A DNA stretch of 54,363 nucleotides from Bacteroidota bacterium (GTDB taxonomy: Bacteria; Bacteroidota; Bacteroidia; Sphingobacteriales; Sphingobacteriaceae): NCBI GenBank assembly GCA_013289045.1, contig JABDAU010000004.1, forward strand, positions 32,920 to 87,282, in the 5' to 3' direction. Every line of letters begins with the position of its first letter. Position 1 is the first letter of the stretch. The notes under the pieces are model-generated. The model did not search any database. It worked only from the letters and a program-made list of their open reading frames with translations, and was not told where the DNA came from. Of this stretch, positions 32,420 through 40,023 are shown one piece after another. The position numbers were made by a program, and so were the translations under genes.

Positions 32420-32847
32420 AACTGGCCGTCCTTTTTAAGTAAGCGATTGTTTTGGAACAGCTTCCATTGAAAGCGGATAATGAAAAACAGCAACGGCACC
32501 CATAAGTTCATCAACAGAATATGGTGCTCATCGTTAGAAAATACCAGGCAAAGTACCAACACAATAAAGTTTACAAATACCGCCCAGCGCAACGAGTCCA
32601 GCCGGAGTTGGGCGATCTGTTCATCTTCTATACGCTCGCGCGAAAATGCAACCAGGAACAACCCTACCGCCATTAACAGCGCCGTGCCGATAAATATAAT
32701 ATGCGGGCCATTAAATAACTGACTATCGTTTGAATGGTCGCCGGCAAGACCATAGTATTTGCCAAGCAACATTACAGGTATATGGGCAAATACTAATACC
32801 CAGCCTAAATAGCGTGTCCAGTGAGGAAATAGGAAATTCGGCTTCAT
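32416..32847 (-). CDS. Small four-helix membrane protein
   Basis: The 143-residue protein has four membrane helices in hydrophobic blocks at about 10-30, 45-68, 88-106 and 112-128, joined by short loops with EDEQIAQLRLDSLRWAVF between the second and third. Proteins of this kind often lie beside a 66-residue XRE regulator in Bacteroidota (DUF2178-like context), which suggests a sensing partner, but the role is not known. It is the first gene of the operon and the last base pairs overlap the XRE start. Confidence 0.8.
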   Translation of the reverse strand: MKPNFLFPHWTRYLGWVLVFAHIPVMLLGKYYGLAGDHSNDSQLFNGPHIIFIGTALLMAVGLFLVAFSRERIEDEQIAQLRLDSLRWAVFVNFIVLVLCLVFSNDEHHILLMNLWVPLLFFIIRFQWKLFQNNRLLKKDGQL

Positions 32848-32855
32848 GATTGTAA

Positions 32856-32905
32856 AGTTTATTTAACCAAATGTACAGTTTATTTTACATTTGTCAAAAT
32901 AAACT
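32856..32905. promoter_or_regulatory. Perfect promoter overlaid by a nested palindrome (XRE operon)
   Basis: On the minus strand TTTG (32898-32895), exactly 19 bp, then TACATTTG (32875-32868) is a full match to the Bacteroidota promoter. Two nested dyads cover it: AGTTTATTT / AAATAAACT (32856-32864 and 32897-32905) and CAAATGT / ACATTTG (32868-32874 and 32887-32893). This is the expected layout for repression by the XRE protein of the operon. Confidence 0.8.
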
Positions 32906-32960
32906 CATAAATAAATTACGAAAATAGTATGTAGATTGTGAGACTAAACTAACCCGAATT

Positions 32961-33521
32961 ATGGCAAATGGAGATTACGAAAAAGACATCTTAACAAAAA
33001 AATCTATTGAGCAACGAGGTAAAATTTTAAATGCAATGGCCAATTTTGAAGTTTTATTCAATGTGTATTTGGCTCATTATTTCTGCGGTAGCAATACAAA
33101 GAAAATTGAAGAGATGATTCTGATCATTTTTGGAGACGATAGAACCACATTAAGCGCAAAGGCTCAAATGTTCTCTCATATTGCAACAAACCATGATAAA
33201 AAATGGTATGATTCATATGTATCATTGAGGAAACCGCAACACAAAAAGAAACCATATTCATTAAACAGCGATATAGTATTTATAATTCAGGAGCGAAATG
33301 TTTTTGCTCATCGATATTTGACAACAGATGATGATTTAAATGGCAATCCCACACCGAAAAATGTATTAAGATTTGTGAAGTTTAAAAATGATTTAGAACC
33401 CCTCGATTATACTGACGAAATGCTAAATGATATTTATAAAACTATTATATATATAATGAAACACTTTATAGAAAACAAAGAATTTATGAAAGATGCAAGA
33501 GGTACTTTTGAAACACATTAG
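32961..33521 (+). CDS. HEPN-like protein (RX4H motif), orphan
   Basis: The 186-residue, mainly helical protein contains IQERNVFAHRYLT, with R-N-V-F-A-H as the RX4-6H signature of HEPN ribonucleases, preceded by long helices (EQRGKILNAMANFEVLFNVY, MFSHIATNH) and followed by a C-terminal helix (NDIYKTIIYIMKHFIENKEF). HEPN proteins act as RNases in toxin-antitoxin and anti-phage systems or as inactive RNA binders. No nucleotidyltransferase or antitoxin gene adjoins it. The gene is clearly AT-richer than its neighbours, consistent with horizontal transfer. Family assignment rests on this motif and helical content. Confidence 0.6.
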   Translation: MANGDYEKDILTKKSIEQRGKILNAMANFEVLFNVYLAHYFCGSNTKKIEEMILIIFGDDRTTLSAKAQMFSHIATNHDKKWYDSYVSLRKPQHKKKPYSLNSDIVFIIQERNVFAHRYLTTDDDLNGNPTPKNVLRFVKFKNDLEPLDYTDEMLNDIYKTIIYIMKHFIENKEFMKDARGTFETH

Positions 33522-33654
33522 CCTCTCCGCTTAAAAGTTTGCAATCCGGCTTTTGCGTCATAGGAGCAAAGCCACTTAAATTTCATCTTGTCCTAACTGA
33601 TATATAGATACCCATAAACTTGACAACTTATTTTTTCGTCAGGGGAATATGCCT

Positions 33655-34071
33655 TTATGCTGCCGCTACGCTCTTTTTCTTTACAATTTTAAAAGCAATA
33701 AAGGAAAACAGCCCCAATACAATTGCACAGCCTATGCCAAACCCCGGCGCGATAATTATCAGCACCTCACGCGGATGGGTATACAAAGATGGTGGCATTC
33801 CTAATTTTTCAGGCGTCATATAGGGATGGGCTTTGATGTATGCACTGCAGAATATGGCATGTACGGCGGTTATCCATACACAATTAACTATTGCTACCAT
33901 AAAACCGTTGAGGAAATATTTTTGTGTACAAACCTTTGCTATAATATAGGCCGACAGCACAAATATAATAACCCAAAATACCGGTTCGAGAAAAGTGGGG
34001 ATCAGTGATACCGTAGCAAAGGCCATGATGAGCCCAAAAAGCGATAATTGAAAAATAAGTTTCCAGTTCAT
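33655..34071 (-). CDS. Membrane protein of unknown function (DUF4199-like size)
   Basis: The 138-residue protein has four hydrophobic helices (about 5-25, 28-47, 52-72 and 103-125) with a loop IKAHPYMTPEKLGMPPSLYT facing out, and a basic tail KIVKKKS. No family is assigned with confidence; the size and topology recall DUF4199-type proteins. It is upstream of no obvious partner; the gene behind it (34111) is on the same strand 39 bp away and may share its transcript. Confidence 0.72.
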   Translation of the reverse strand: MNWKLIFQLSLFGLIMAFATVSLIPTFLEPVFWVIIFVLSAYIIAKVCTQKYFLNGFMVAIVNCVWITAVHAIFCSAYIKAHPYMTPEKLGMPPSLYTHPREVLIIIAPGFGIGCAIVLGLFSFIAFKIVKKKSVAAA

Positions 34072-34110
34072 GATCGTAAGGGTTTTAATTGTGAAATATG
34101 TTGATGTTGT

Positions 34111-34620
34111 TTACTTATCATCTTCATTGGCAGATGGTATGGCCTCATTATCTATCAAACTTTCCAACCCTCCCTTTTTTGTTCGGGCTATAGCTTTTAT
34201 AGTCACCGTATGCGCCATTCTTGTGCCCGGTATAACAATTCCGCACTCGCTGCGGTTGCCAACTGCGTACCAGTTATCATAAAGTTTATAGGTTACGCCG
34301 TTTATCGTGAATTGCAATTGCTTAAGGTCTTCGGCGTCATTTTGTACGCCACCGCCGCGCATGTAATGAAAAAGCCTGAGTTTTTTAAAGCTGTTATCCA
34401 TATCTGCCGGGTATTCCAGCTCAACACGCTTGCGCGTACCATAGCGGTAAACCAGGTATTTATTGGCCGTGTCAACAGCCAGCACCATTCGCTTGCCGTT
34501 GGCGGTATTAAAGCTCATTACCAGCTTTTCGTTACTTTTTAAATATTGCTGCGCATGTGCCGTCAAACAGGCAAACAGCACAAAGCACAACAGGGTGGCA
34601 ATTCTCAGAAACAGGCGCAT
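34111..34620 (-). CDS. Exported protein of unknown function
   Basis: The protein is 169 residues from ATG 34620, which opens the signal peptide (MRLFLRIATLLCFVLFACLT, cut after AHA). The mature protein is beta-rich with paired motifs KRMVLAVDTANKYLVYRYGT and TVTIKAIARTKKGGLESLID. No catalytic motif is seen. It shares strand and probably transcript with the membrane protein gene downstream; a terminator for the M56 operon lies just upstream. Confidence 0.75.
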   Translation of the reverse strand: MRLFLRIATLLCFVLFACLTAHAQQYLKSNEKLVMSFNTANGKRMVLAVDTANKYLVYRYGTRKRVELEYPADMDNSFKKLRLFHYMRGGGVQNDAEDLKQLQFTINGVTYKLYDNWYAVGNRSECGIVIPGTRMAHTVTIKAIARTKKGGLESLIDNEAIPSANEDDK

Positions 34621-34670
34621 AATTGGTGGTGTATTGAACACTATGAATATATAAATTTATTTAAAAACAA

Positions 34671-34700
34671 AAAAGCCCGCCGGTAAATCCGGCAGGCTTT
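34671..34700 (-). terminator. Terminator of the M56/BlaI operon
   Basis: AAAAGCCCGCCGG and CCGGCAGGCTTT form a hairpin with one mismatched pair and a 5-6-nt loop; on the minus strand it is followed by a T run. It lies 20 bp after the M56 gene stop. Confidence 0.75.
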
Positions 34701-34719
34701 GATCTGTATTATTTAAAAC

Positions 34720-36393
34720 TTACTTTTTTGTGGTTATAATGATGGCCCCGTTTTTTCCTTTATCTCCATATAGTTTTTGGGCAGCCTCTGATTTATAAAC
34801 GTTTATACTTTGGATATTATTTACATCCATTGCTTTAAAGTCTTCATATGTTTTTTGTTTGCCATCTACAACAATTAAAGCCTCTTTTGCTGAAGAAGAA
34901 GTCAAGTAAAGTACCTTACCGCTTGCTAAATTTTTGCTGCTGTCCGGTTTTCCGTAGCCAACAACTTCTACAGAGTTTAGCATTTGAGGGCCTTTCTTAT
35001 CATCGTCAGGGGCCAGGGTAAACGAGATCGGCACAGTGAACATCACCCTTACCGTTTTGCCGTTCTGATAGCCAGGGATCCATTTTGGCGACAGGTTTAG
35101 CACACGTACCGCCTCATCGCCAAGGGTTTGGCTCGGGCTGCGCAATACTTTATAACTGCTCAGGCTGCCATCTTTTTCAACTACAAACTGTATAAATACC
35201 CTACCCTGCACATTGTTATCTTTATCTACCGCCGGGTAATGAATATTCCTGGCCAGGAAAGCACCAAAATTACCCGGGAAGTGCGGCTCTTTTTCAACCG
35301 CGCTAAAAACAAGGTTGCGGTCTTGCTCCGGAACAGTATCAATAGTTATATCAGCCTGCGGGTTATTCTTCTCTACTAACCGGGCCGCTACGATCTGCGT
35401 TTTAATAGCTGAATCTACCCCCTTATTTACTGCGGCAACTTTTTTTGGCGGGTCGATAGTAATATCACTCTTCGTCGTATCCGGCGGAGGCATTAACCGT
35501 ATCGCCGTTATCTTGTTTGCCGGCATACACAGCACCCTGGTGGCTATTATATCCACTTTGGTTACTGCATTGCTGCTATTCACCGTTGCTGCCGACAGGA
35601 TGAGCATTAGCGCAAAAAGCGGGGCCGACAAACCATATTTAACCAGCTTTATACGTGCTGAGCGATTTTTCTGAAGCATTAAAATACGTTGCTTCAACAA
35701 GCTGCGGTTAAAGAAATTGCTTACCAGCTGGTGCTGCGGCGCATTAAAAGTTTGGCTGAGCAACAGCATGGCATAATCGGCCTTATCGGTACCGTTACGC
35801 AGCGTGTAGCTGTCTGCAATGAACTCGTGAATATGTTTTATAGCAAAACGATAGAAATACACTATCGGGTTAAACCAGTTCACGATCATTACCGCTTCAA
35901 TGATCATTACATCGGCCGAGTGCAGCTGGCTGGCGTGCACCTGCTCATGCGCAGCGATGATCTCGTTTTCAGAAAGTGCGCTATCTACCTTAACTTTTTT
36001 AAAGAAGGTATACGGCGCGTTGGCATCGGGCCGGTTGATGACCCGGCTGAGCGAGATCAGCTGCCAGGCGAAACGGATGATCAGCAGCCCCAAGCCCGCC
36101 AGGTAAGTAACGGCCAGCAATTCGCCTATGGTTACCGGGGTAGATGCAACCGGCCTGAATTGATAGGCGATAACCGGGCTGTTGTAGATCTCGGCGTGTA
36201 CGGTTTGGGTGATAAACAAACTTCTTATCCAACCCGACTGGATAAGCGGCATCAGGAACGAGAGCAGCGCGCCGCTCACCAGGTAGATCCTGTTCAGCTG
36301 GAAAAAAGTTTCCTTTTTTAGCAGCAGCGCATAAAAGGCAAAAAACAATACCAGGTAAACATTTACCAGTATCAGGTATTCCCACCAGTTCAT
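34720..36393 (-). CDS. M56-family (BlaR1/MecR1-like) membrane protease with TonB C-terminal domain
   Basis: The 557-residue protein has four membrane helices (about 5-25, 36-51, 88-115 and 253-275), with the zinc protease motif HEQVH at 149-153 and the glutamate segment DVMIIEAV after it: the BlaR1/MecR1 metallopeptidase (M56). A TonB C-terminal domain follows in the periplasm (about 370-460; HFPGNFGAFLARNIHYPAV, RVFIQFVVEKDGSLSSYKVL). The last ~85 residues (VEVVGYGKPDSSKN, then ALIVVDGKQKTYEDFKAMD and GDKGKNGAIIITTKK) look like the plug of a TonB-dependent receptor. No beta-lactam binding domain is present. It probably cleaves or signals to the adjacent BlaI-like repressor in response to an envelope stress. 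Confidence 0.9.
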   Translation of the reverse strand: MNWWEYLILVNVYLVLFFAFYALLLKKETFFQLNRIYLVSGALLSFLMPLIQSGWIRSLFITQTVHAEIYNSPVIAYQFRPVASTPVTIGELLAVTYLAGLGLLIIRFAWQLISLSRVINRPDANAPYTFFKKVKVDSALSENEIIAAHEQVHASQLHSADVMIIEAVMIVNWFNPIVYFYRFAIKHIHEFIADSYTLRNGTDKADYAMLLLSQTFNAPQHQLVSNFFNRSLLKQRILMLQKNRSARIKLVKYGLSAPLFALMLILSAATVNSSNAVTKVDIIATRVLCMPANKITAIRLMPPPDTTKSDITIDPPKKVAAVNKGVDSAIKTQIVAARLVEKNNPQADITIDTVPEQDRNLVFSAVEKEPHFPGNFGAFLARNIHYPAVDKDNNVQGRVFIQFVVEKDGSLSSYKVLRSPSQTLGDEAVRVLNLSPKWIPGYQNGKTVRVMFTVPISFTLAPDDDKKGPQMLNSVEVVGYGKPDSSKNLASGKVLYLTSSSAKEALIVVDGKQKTYEDFKAMDVNNIQSINVYKSEAAQKLYGDKGKNGAIIITTKK

Positions 36394-36395
36394 AG

Positions 36396-36770
36396 TTATT
36401 TGTTTTTTAGTTTTTCTATCAGTTTCATAATCTCGTCGGCTTCCTTAAGGTCAATCTTCTCTTTCTTTACAAAATAGGAGAACATCCCTTTTACCGAGTT
36501 ATCAAAATAGCCGCTCATCAGCTTATCGGTAGCAAAATTCTGGTACTCGTCTTTACTGATCACCGGGAAATACTCGTGGCTTTTACCATAGGCAACATGG
36601 TCTACAAAGCCTTTAGTTTCCAGTATGCGGATAATGGTCGATACCGTATTGTAAGCAGGCTTGGGCTCGGGCAACTGCTCAATAACGTCCTTAACATACC
36701 CTTTCTCTAACTGCCACAATACCTGCATCAGTTGTTCTTCGGCACGCGTTAATTCCTTTATTTCCATCAT
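36396..36770 (-). CDS. BlaI/MecI/CopY-family repressor
   Basis: The 124-residue protein is a winged helix regulator of the Penicillinase_R family: ELTRAEEQLMQVLWQLEKGY, KPAYNTVSTIIRILETKGFV, and a C-terminal dimerisation helix (SYFVKKEKIDLKEADEIMKL). The M56 protease gene starts 2 bp after its stop and the upstream gene ends directly at its ATG (a second ATG at 36767 is equally possible). Such repressors bind a dyad in their own promoter and are released by proteolysis. The 8-4-8 palindrome at 37250-37269 is the probable site. Confidence 0.92.
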   Translation of the reverse strand: MMEIKELTRAEEQLMQVLWQLEKGYVKDVIEQLPEPKPAYNTVSTIIRILETKGFVDHVAYGKSHEYFPVISKDEYQNFATDKLMSGYFDNSVKGMFSYFVKKEKIDLKEADEIMKLIEKLKNK

Positions 36771-37238
36771 TTAATTGTTTTTAAAAAGCACCGGGCTGCA
36801 TTGCGCAAACCTTGTGGTGGCTGTGTAACTTATTTTATAACTCTCTATAAATTTATTTACAAGGTTTAGGAAAGATCTCTTTTCACTGTCGTCGAGGCTG
36901 GTATTTGCAAGGTTCACCAGGTAATAATTTATGCTGCCATCGGGCGCAAAATATACGCGGGTAAATATCGACTCAGGCTTTTTCCAGCTAAACCCACTTT
37001 TGCGTAGGTATGCTCCCAAATCTTGCTGCATACCCGCATAAGCTTTAATAAACCCATTTTGTGAATCAGCCTTAAATACAGCTTTAGACTGATCGGTTGC
37101 TACCGCAGATGGATAAATGGCATCCAGCCTCTGCATGGATATATCGGTATTTTCAACTGCCTGGAAGGTATTGGCCACGTGCTGGGCAAAAGCCGCGCTC
37201 GTTATCAGCATAAATAAAACAGGCAGGAGGTGTTTCAT
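36771..37238 (-). CDS. Exported protein of unknown function
   Basis: The 155-residue protein has a signal peptide (MKHLLPVLFMLITSAAFA, cut before QHV). The mature region (RLDAIYPSAVATDQSKAVFK, GAYLRKSGFSWKKPESIFTR) is mostly helical and has no motif known to me. It is the first gene of the operon with the BlaI and M56 genes, with zero spacing to BlaI, and its promoter carries the putative BlaI operator; it may be a periplasmic component of the signal. A stress-responsive envelope protein is inference only. Confidence 0.75.
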   Translation of the reverse strand: MKHLLPVLFMLITSAAFAQHVANTFQAVENTDISMQRLDAIYPSAVATDQSKAVFKADSQNGFIKAYAGMQQDLGAYLRKSGFSWKKPESIFTRVYFAPDGSINYYLVNLANTSLDDSEKRSFLNLVNKFIESYKISYTATTRFAQCSPVLFKNN

Positions 37239-37242
37239 AAAA

Positions 37243-37273
37243 TAAAGCTATAACTAAATAATTAGTTATGCAA
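37243..37273 (-). promoter_or_regulatory. BlaI-type promoter: palindrome exactly fills the spacer
   Basis: On the minus strand TTG (37273-37271), 20 bp, TAGCTTTA (37250-37243) form a promoter one base off consensus. The perfect palindrome ATAACTAA-ATAA-TTAGTTAT (37250-37269) occupies the spacer and touches the -7 box, as expected for repression by a BlaI-like dimer. The ATG follows 5 bp after the -7 box. Confidence 0.7.
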
Positions 37274-37334
37274 ATTATTTCGAATTTATTTCAACATTTG
37301 TTACACACCGGCTATTAATCCTAGTTATCAACCT

Positions 37335-38738
37335 ATGCATATTGTATTTCATGGCGCCGCACGTAACGTAACCGGCAGCAAACACCTCATCGAGCTGAAC
37401 GACGGCACCACCGTGCTGCTGGATTGCGGCATGTTCCAGGGCCTGGGCGAACAGACCGAAGACCTGAACGAGCATTTCGGCTTCAACCCAAAAAAGGTTG
37501 ATTACATGATCCTCTCCCACGCGCATATCGATCATTGCGGCCTGATACCGCGATTGGTGGCGCAAGGATTTCAAGGGCCGATATTCTGCACACCCGCTAC
37601 GATGGACCTGGCGCGAATACTAATGCTCGACTCGGCCAAAATACAGGTACAGGATTCCGAATACAGCAACAAGCACCGCCAGCAACGCGGCATGCCGCTG
37701 CTAACGCCTTTATATGATGAGGACATGGCGATGGAAGCCATGCGCCTTTTTAAAATAGTGGATTTTGATACCGACCACGAAATAACGCCCCGCATTAAAT
37801 TCCGCTTCACCGATGTGGGCCACATCGTCGGTGCGGCGGCGGTAAATCTTACCATCCTGGAAGATGGTAAGGAAACCCGGATAACCTTTAGCGGTGATGT
37901 AGGCCGTTATGGCGATATGCTGCTCAAAAGCCCGCAGGTTTTCCCGCAGGCGGATTATATATTGCTGGAATCGACCTATGGCGATTCGCTGCATAAAGAG
38001 CTGGCGCCGATTGAAGACGAACTGCTGGAGATCATTAAACAAACCTGCATGGTGAAAAATGGCAAAGTGATCATCCCGGCATTCAGCGTTGGCCGTACGC
38101 AGGAATTGTTATATGCATTGAACGAATTGGAGCTGAAAGGTGTTTTACCAGATGTACCTTATTATGTAGATAGCCCGCTGTCTGAAAAAGCCACGCAGGT
38201 AATGATCGACCATACCGAGGTATATAATAACAAGGTAAAGGAAGTTTTAAAGGTGGATGTTAACCCGTTCAGCTTTAAGAGACTGAAGTTTATTGAATCC
38301 ACACAGGAATCCATTGCCTTGAACGATGACCCGCGTCCGTGCGTTATTATCTCCTCATCCGGTATGGCCGAAGCAGGCAGGGTGAAGCATCATATTAAAA
38401 ACAACATCGGCAACCAAAAGAACACTATATTAATGGTAGGCTACTGCGAGCCCAGCTCATTAGGCGGCCGCCTGATTCATGGCGATAAGGTAGTACATAT
38501 TTTCGGGGAAGAATATGAAGTGAAAGCCGAAGTACGCGCCATAAAATCCATGAGTGCCCACGGCGATTATGAAGACCTGTTGCATTTCGTAGCCTGCCAG
38601 GACCCGGCATTGGTAAAAACACTGTTCCTGGTTCATGGCGAGTATGATGTACAAAAGCATTTCAGCCAAAAATTACAGGAAAAGGGTTTCCGGAATGTGG
38701 AGATGCCTTACCAGCATCAGCGGGTGGATTTGGAGTAA
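37335..38738 (+). CDS. Beta-CASP metallo-beta-lactamase-fold RNase-like protein
   Basis: The 467-residue protein has the MBL motif SHAHIDHCG (residues 61-69; His62, His64, Asp66, His67), Asp in FSGDVG, the beta-CASP domain (PAFSVGRTQELLYALNELEL, IISSSGMAEAGRVKHHIKNN), and the C-terminal His region SAHGDYEDLLHFVA. This is the CPSF73/YSH1-like group (COG1236), one-protein relatives of archaeal and eukaryal RNA 3'-processing nucleases, distinct from RNase J. The substrate in bacteria is largely unknown. The protein is cytoplasmic and the gene stands alone. Confidence 0.92.
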   Translation: MHIVFHGAARNVTGSKHLIELNDGTTVLLDCGMFQGLGEQTEDLNEHFGFNPKKVDYMILSHAHIDHCGLIPRLVAQGFQGPIFCTPATMDLARILMLDSAKIQVQDSEYSNKHRQQRGMPLLTPLYDEDMAMEAMRLFKIVDFDTDHEITPRIKFRFTDVGHIVGAAAVNLTILEDGKETRITFSGDVGRYGDMLLKSPQVFPQADYILLESTYGDSLHKELAPIEDELLEIIKQTCMVKNGKVIIPAFSVGRTQELLYALNELELKGVLPDVPYYVDSPLSEKATQVMIDHTEVYNNKVKEVLKVDVNPFSFKRLKFIESTQESIALNDDPRPCVIISSSGMAEAGRVKHHIKNNIGNQKNTILMVGYCEPSSLGGRLIHGDKVVHIFGEEYEVKAEVRAIKSMSAHGDYEDLLHFVACQDPALVKTLFLVHGEYDVQKHFSQKLQEKGFRNVEMPYQHQRVDLE

Positions 38739-38760
38739 AGGTTTTTGAAGGGGGACGTGC

Positions 38761-38871
38761 GATTCCCTCCCACGGGGAGGGGCAGGGAGGGGTTTAGTGA
38801 ACTATGCATATCGTATAAACCCCTCCCTGCCATTACGCGCATACAGCCGCACCCCTCCCCAGGGAGGGATT
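38761..38871. repeat. Dispersed inverted repeat, family A, second copy
   Basis: GATTCCCTCCCACGGGGAGG, then GGCAGGGAGGGGTTTA face TAAACCCCTCCCTGCC and ACCCCTCCCCAGGGAGGGAT. The right arm matches the left arm of 3757-3866 (complement) more fully than its own left arm, so each copy has lost a different piece. Confidence 0.8.
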
Positions 38872-38901
38872 TGAAAACATCTATCGTAAATTACAAGAAA
38901 C

Positions 38902-39414
38902 TCACTTCACCCAAATCTCCGCCAAGCCACCCAGCACGCCAAATATCGGGTCGCTTTCAGGTACGCGCACTTTTTTGATGTTATTATCGGTGCCGGGGCG
39001 TTCGTTGGCTTTGCCGTAATTCATGTCGTAGTCCATGCCGCCGGGATATGCGCCGATACATTGAATATCGTCGTCTTCATTCAGATTTTTATGCGCCACG
39101 CCTGCTGGGATGATCAGCACATCGCCCTTTTCCACCTTCAGCTTTTTACCTTTTTCGCCGCCTAATTGTAAAACCGTTTCACCTTCATACACACCGATCA
39201 CCTCATGCGTATTGCTGTGGTAATGGTGATATTCAAAAACGCCATCGTCCCAGGCATTGCTCCAGCCATTGTCTTCAAACAACTTTTTAACATAGCTCGC
39301 CGGGAACAGAAAAGGCACATCGAGGGCACCTTTGTAGAAAAGGACAGGCAATTCGCTGTTTGGGAATGTACCGTCATCCTTCAGGTATATCATCTGGATC
39401 TTTTCGGTTGTCAT
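38902..39414 (-). CDS. Cupin-domain protein (YjlB-like)
   Basis: The protein is 170 residues from ATG 39414; the frame is open upstream but the family starts here. It has the two cupin motifs: EYHHYHSNTHEVIGVYEGET (His ligands and Glu) and GDVLIIPAGVAHKNL (His). It is a single beta-barrel, which is probably a dimer, with metal bound. YjlB-type cupins are small-molecule binding or dioxygenase-like proteins with no known substrate. It is convergent with the MBL gene and separated from it by a family A repeat. Confidence 0.87.
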   Translation of the reverse strand: MTTEKIQMIYLKDDGTFPNSELPVLFYKGALDVPFLFPASYVKKLFEDNGWSNAWDDGVFEYHHYHSNTHEVIGVYEGETVLQLGGEKGKKLKVEKGDVLIIPAGVAHKNLNEDDDIQCIGAYPGGMDYDMNYGKANERPGTDNNIKKVRVPESDPIFGVLGGLAEIWVK

Positions 39415-39751
39415 AAAATGAGGTGCTGTTAATAGGATAACATTGAACCCGCAATATGGTTTTAACGTTACCAATGCCGAATGTTCAAAAATTGTTAAGT
39501 GTAGTTTCAACAATTGATAATTCTGCCGTTTTCTACCCAAAAAACTCAAAAAAGTGCATTTTTATGATTTTTTTGCAAAAACTGCCAATTTTTTAACTTT
39601 TTTAATACAAAGTTCCCTTTTTTGGCTTTTTCATTAATCAATTTATATTTTTTGACCCGATTTAAGGCTAAAATCGAATGATTTTTGGCTATTTATGATA
39701 ATTTTTATGTTAAAAAAAGTTAAAAAATTATTCTATTATCCAGATAGATTA

Positions 39752-39759
39752 TATATTTG
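39752..39759 (+). promoter_or_regulatory. Isolated -7 box in an AT-rich gap
   Basis: TATATTTG is an exact TAnnTTTG match followed by about 95 bp and a terminator-like hairpin; AT-rich sequence makes chance matches likely. No TTG is seen at -33. Confidence 0.3.
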
Positions 39760-39834
39760 TGTCATTGTTATTATCGGTCTAACCAAGCTTGTTCTTTATG
39801 ATATAATAATGAGGTCAGTTAAAATGAAAGAAAA

Positions 39835-39862
39835 GGAATGCCTGCAAGCTTTCCTTTTTTTT
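39835..39862 (+). terminator. Terminator-like hairpin in the AT-rich gap
   Basis: AAAAGGAA, an 11-nt internal segment and TTTCCTTTT are followed by a run of nine T. It stands alone, with no gene stop next to it on the plus strand. Confidence 0.45.
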
Positions 39863-39880
39863 TGCAATAAACTTTCAAAC

Positions 39881-40015
39881 CGTCATGGCGAGGAACGAAG
39901 CCACCCCTAAACTTTGCCATTCAATGAAACGGCATTTCTTTGCATGACGTCATTTAACAAACTTACTACTCCTTGATTTGCATGTGCAGAGATGGCTTCG
40001 TTCCTTGCCATGACG
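39881..40015. repeat. CGTCATGGCGAGGAACGAAGCCA inverted repeat
   Basis: The 23-bp ends at 39881-39903 and 39993-40015 are complementary at 22 of 23 positions, around an 89-bp interior. The end sequence resembles the TCATTGCGAGGAACGAAGCAA repeat found scattered in many bacterial genomes. It separates the AT-rich gap from recO. Confidence 0.85.
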
Positions 40016-40023
40016 TTGAGATT

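Larger units (their letters stand above)
39415..40023. other. AT-rich gap with a putative small transcript and a palindromic repeat
   Basis: The first 400 bp are very AT-rich with many T runs (39540-39830), unlike the rest of the window. A TATATTTG -7 box (39752-39759) and a terminator-like hairpin with a T run (39835-39862) could define a ~100-nt RNA. A 135-bp inverted repeat follows (39881-40015). A 71-residue frame across 39695-39910 lacks any sign of being real. Confidence 0.5.

Noticed and set aside
39695..39910. 71-codon frame in the AT-rich gap
   Set aside because: It runs through a terminator-like hairpin and into the next inverted repeat; no domain or start signal.
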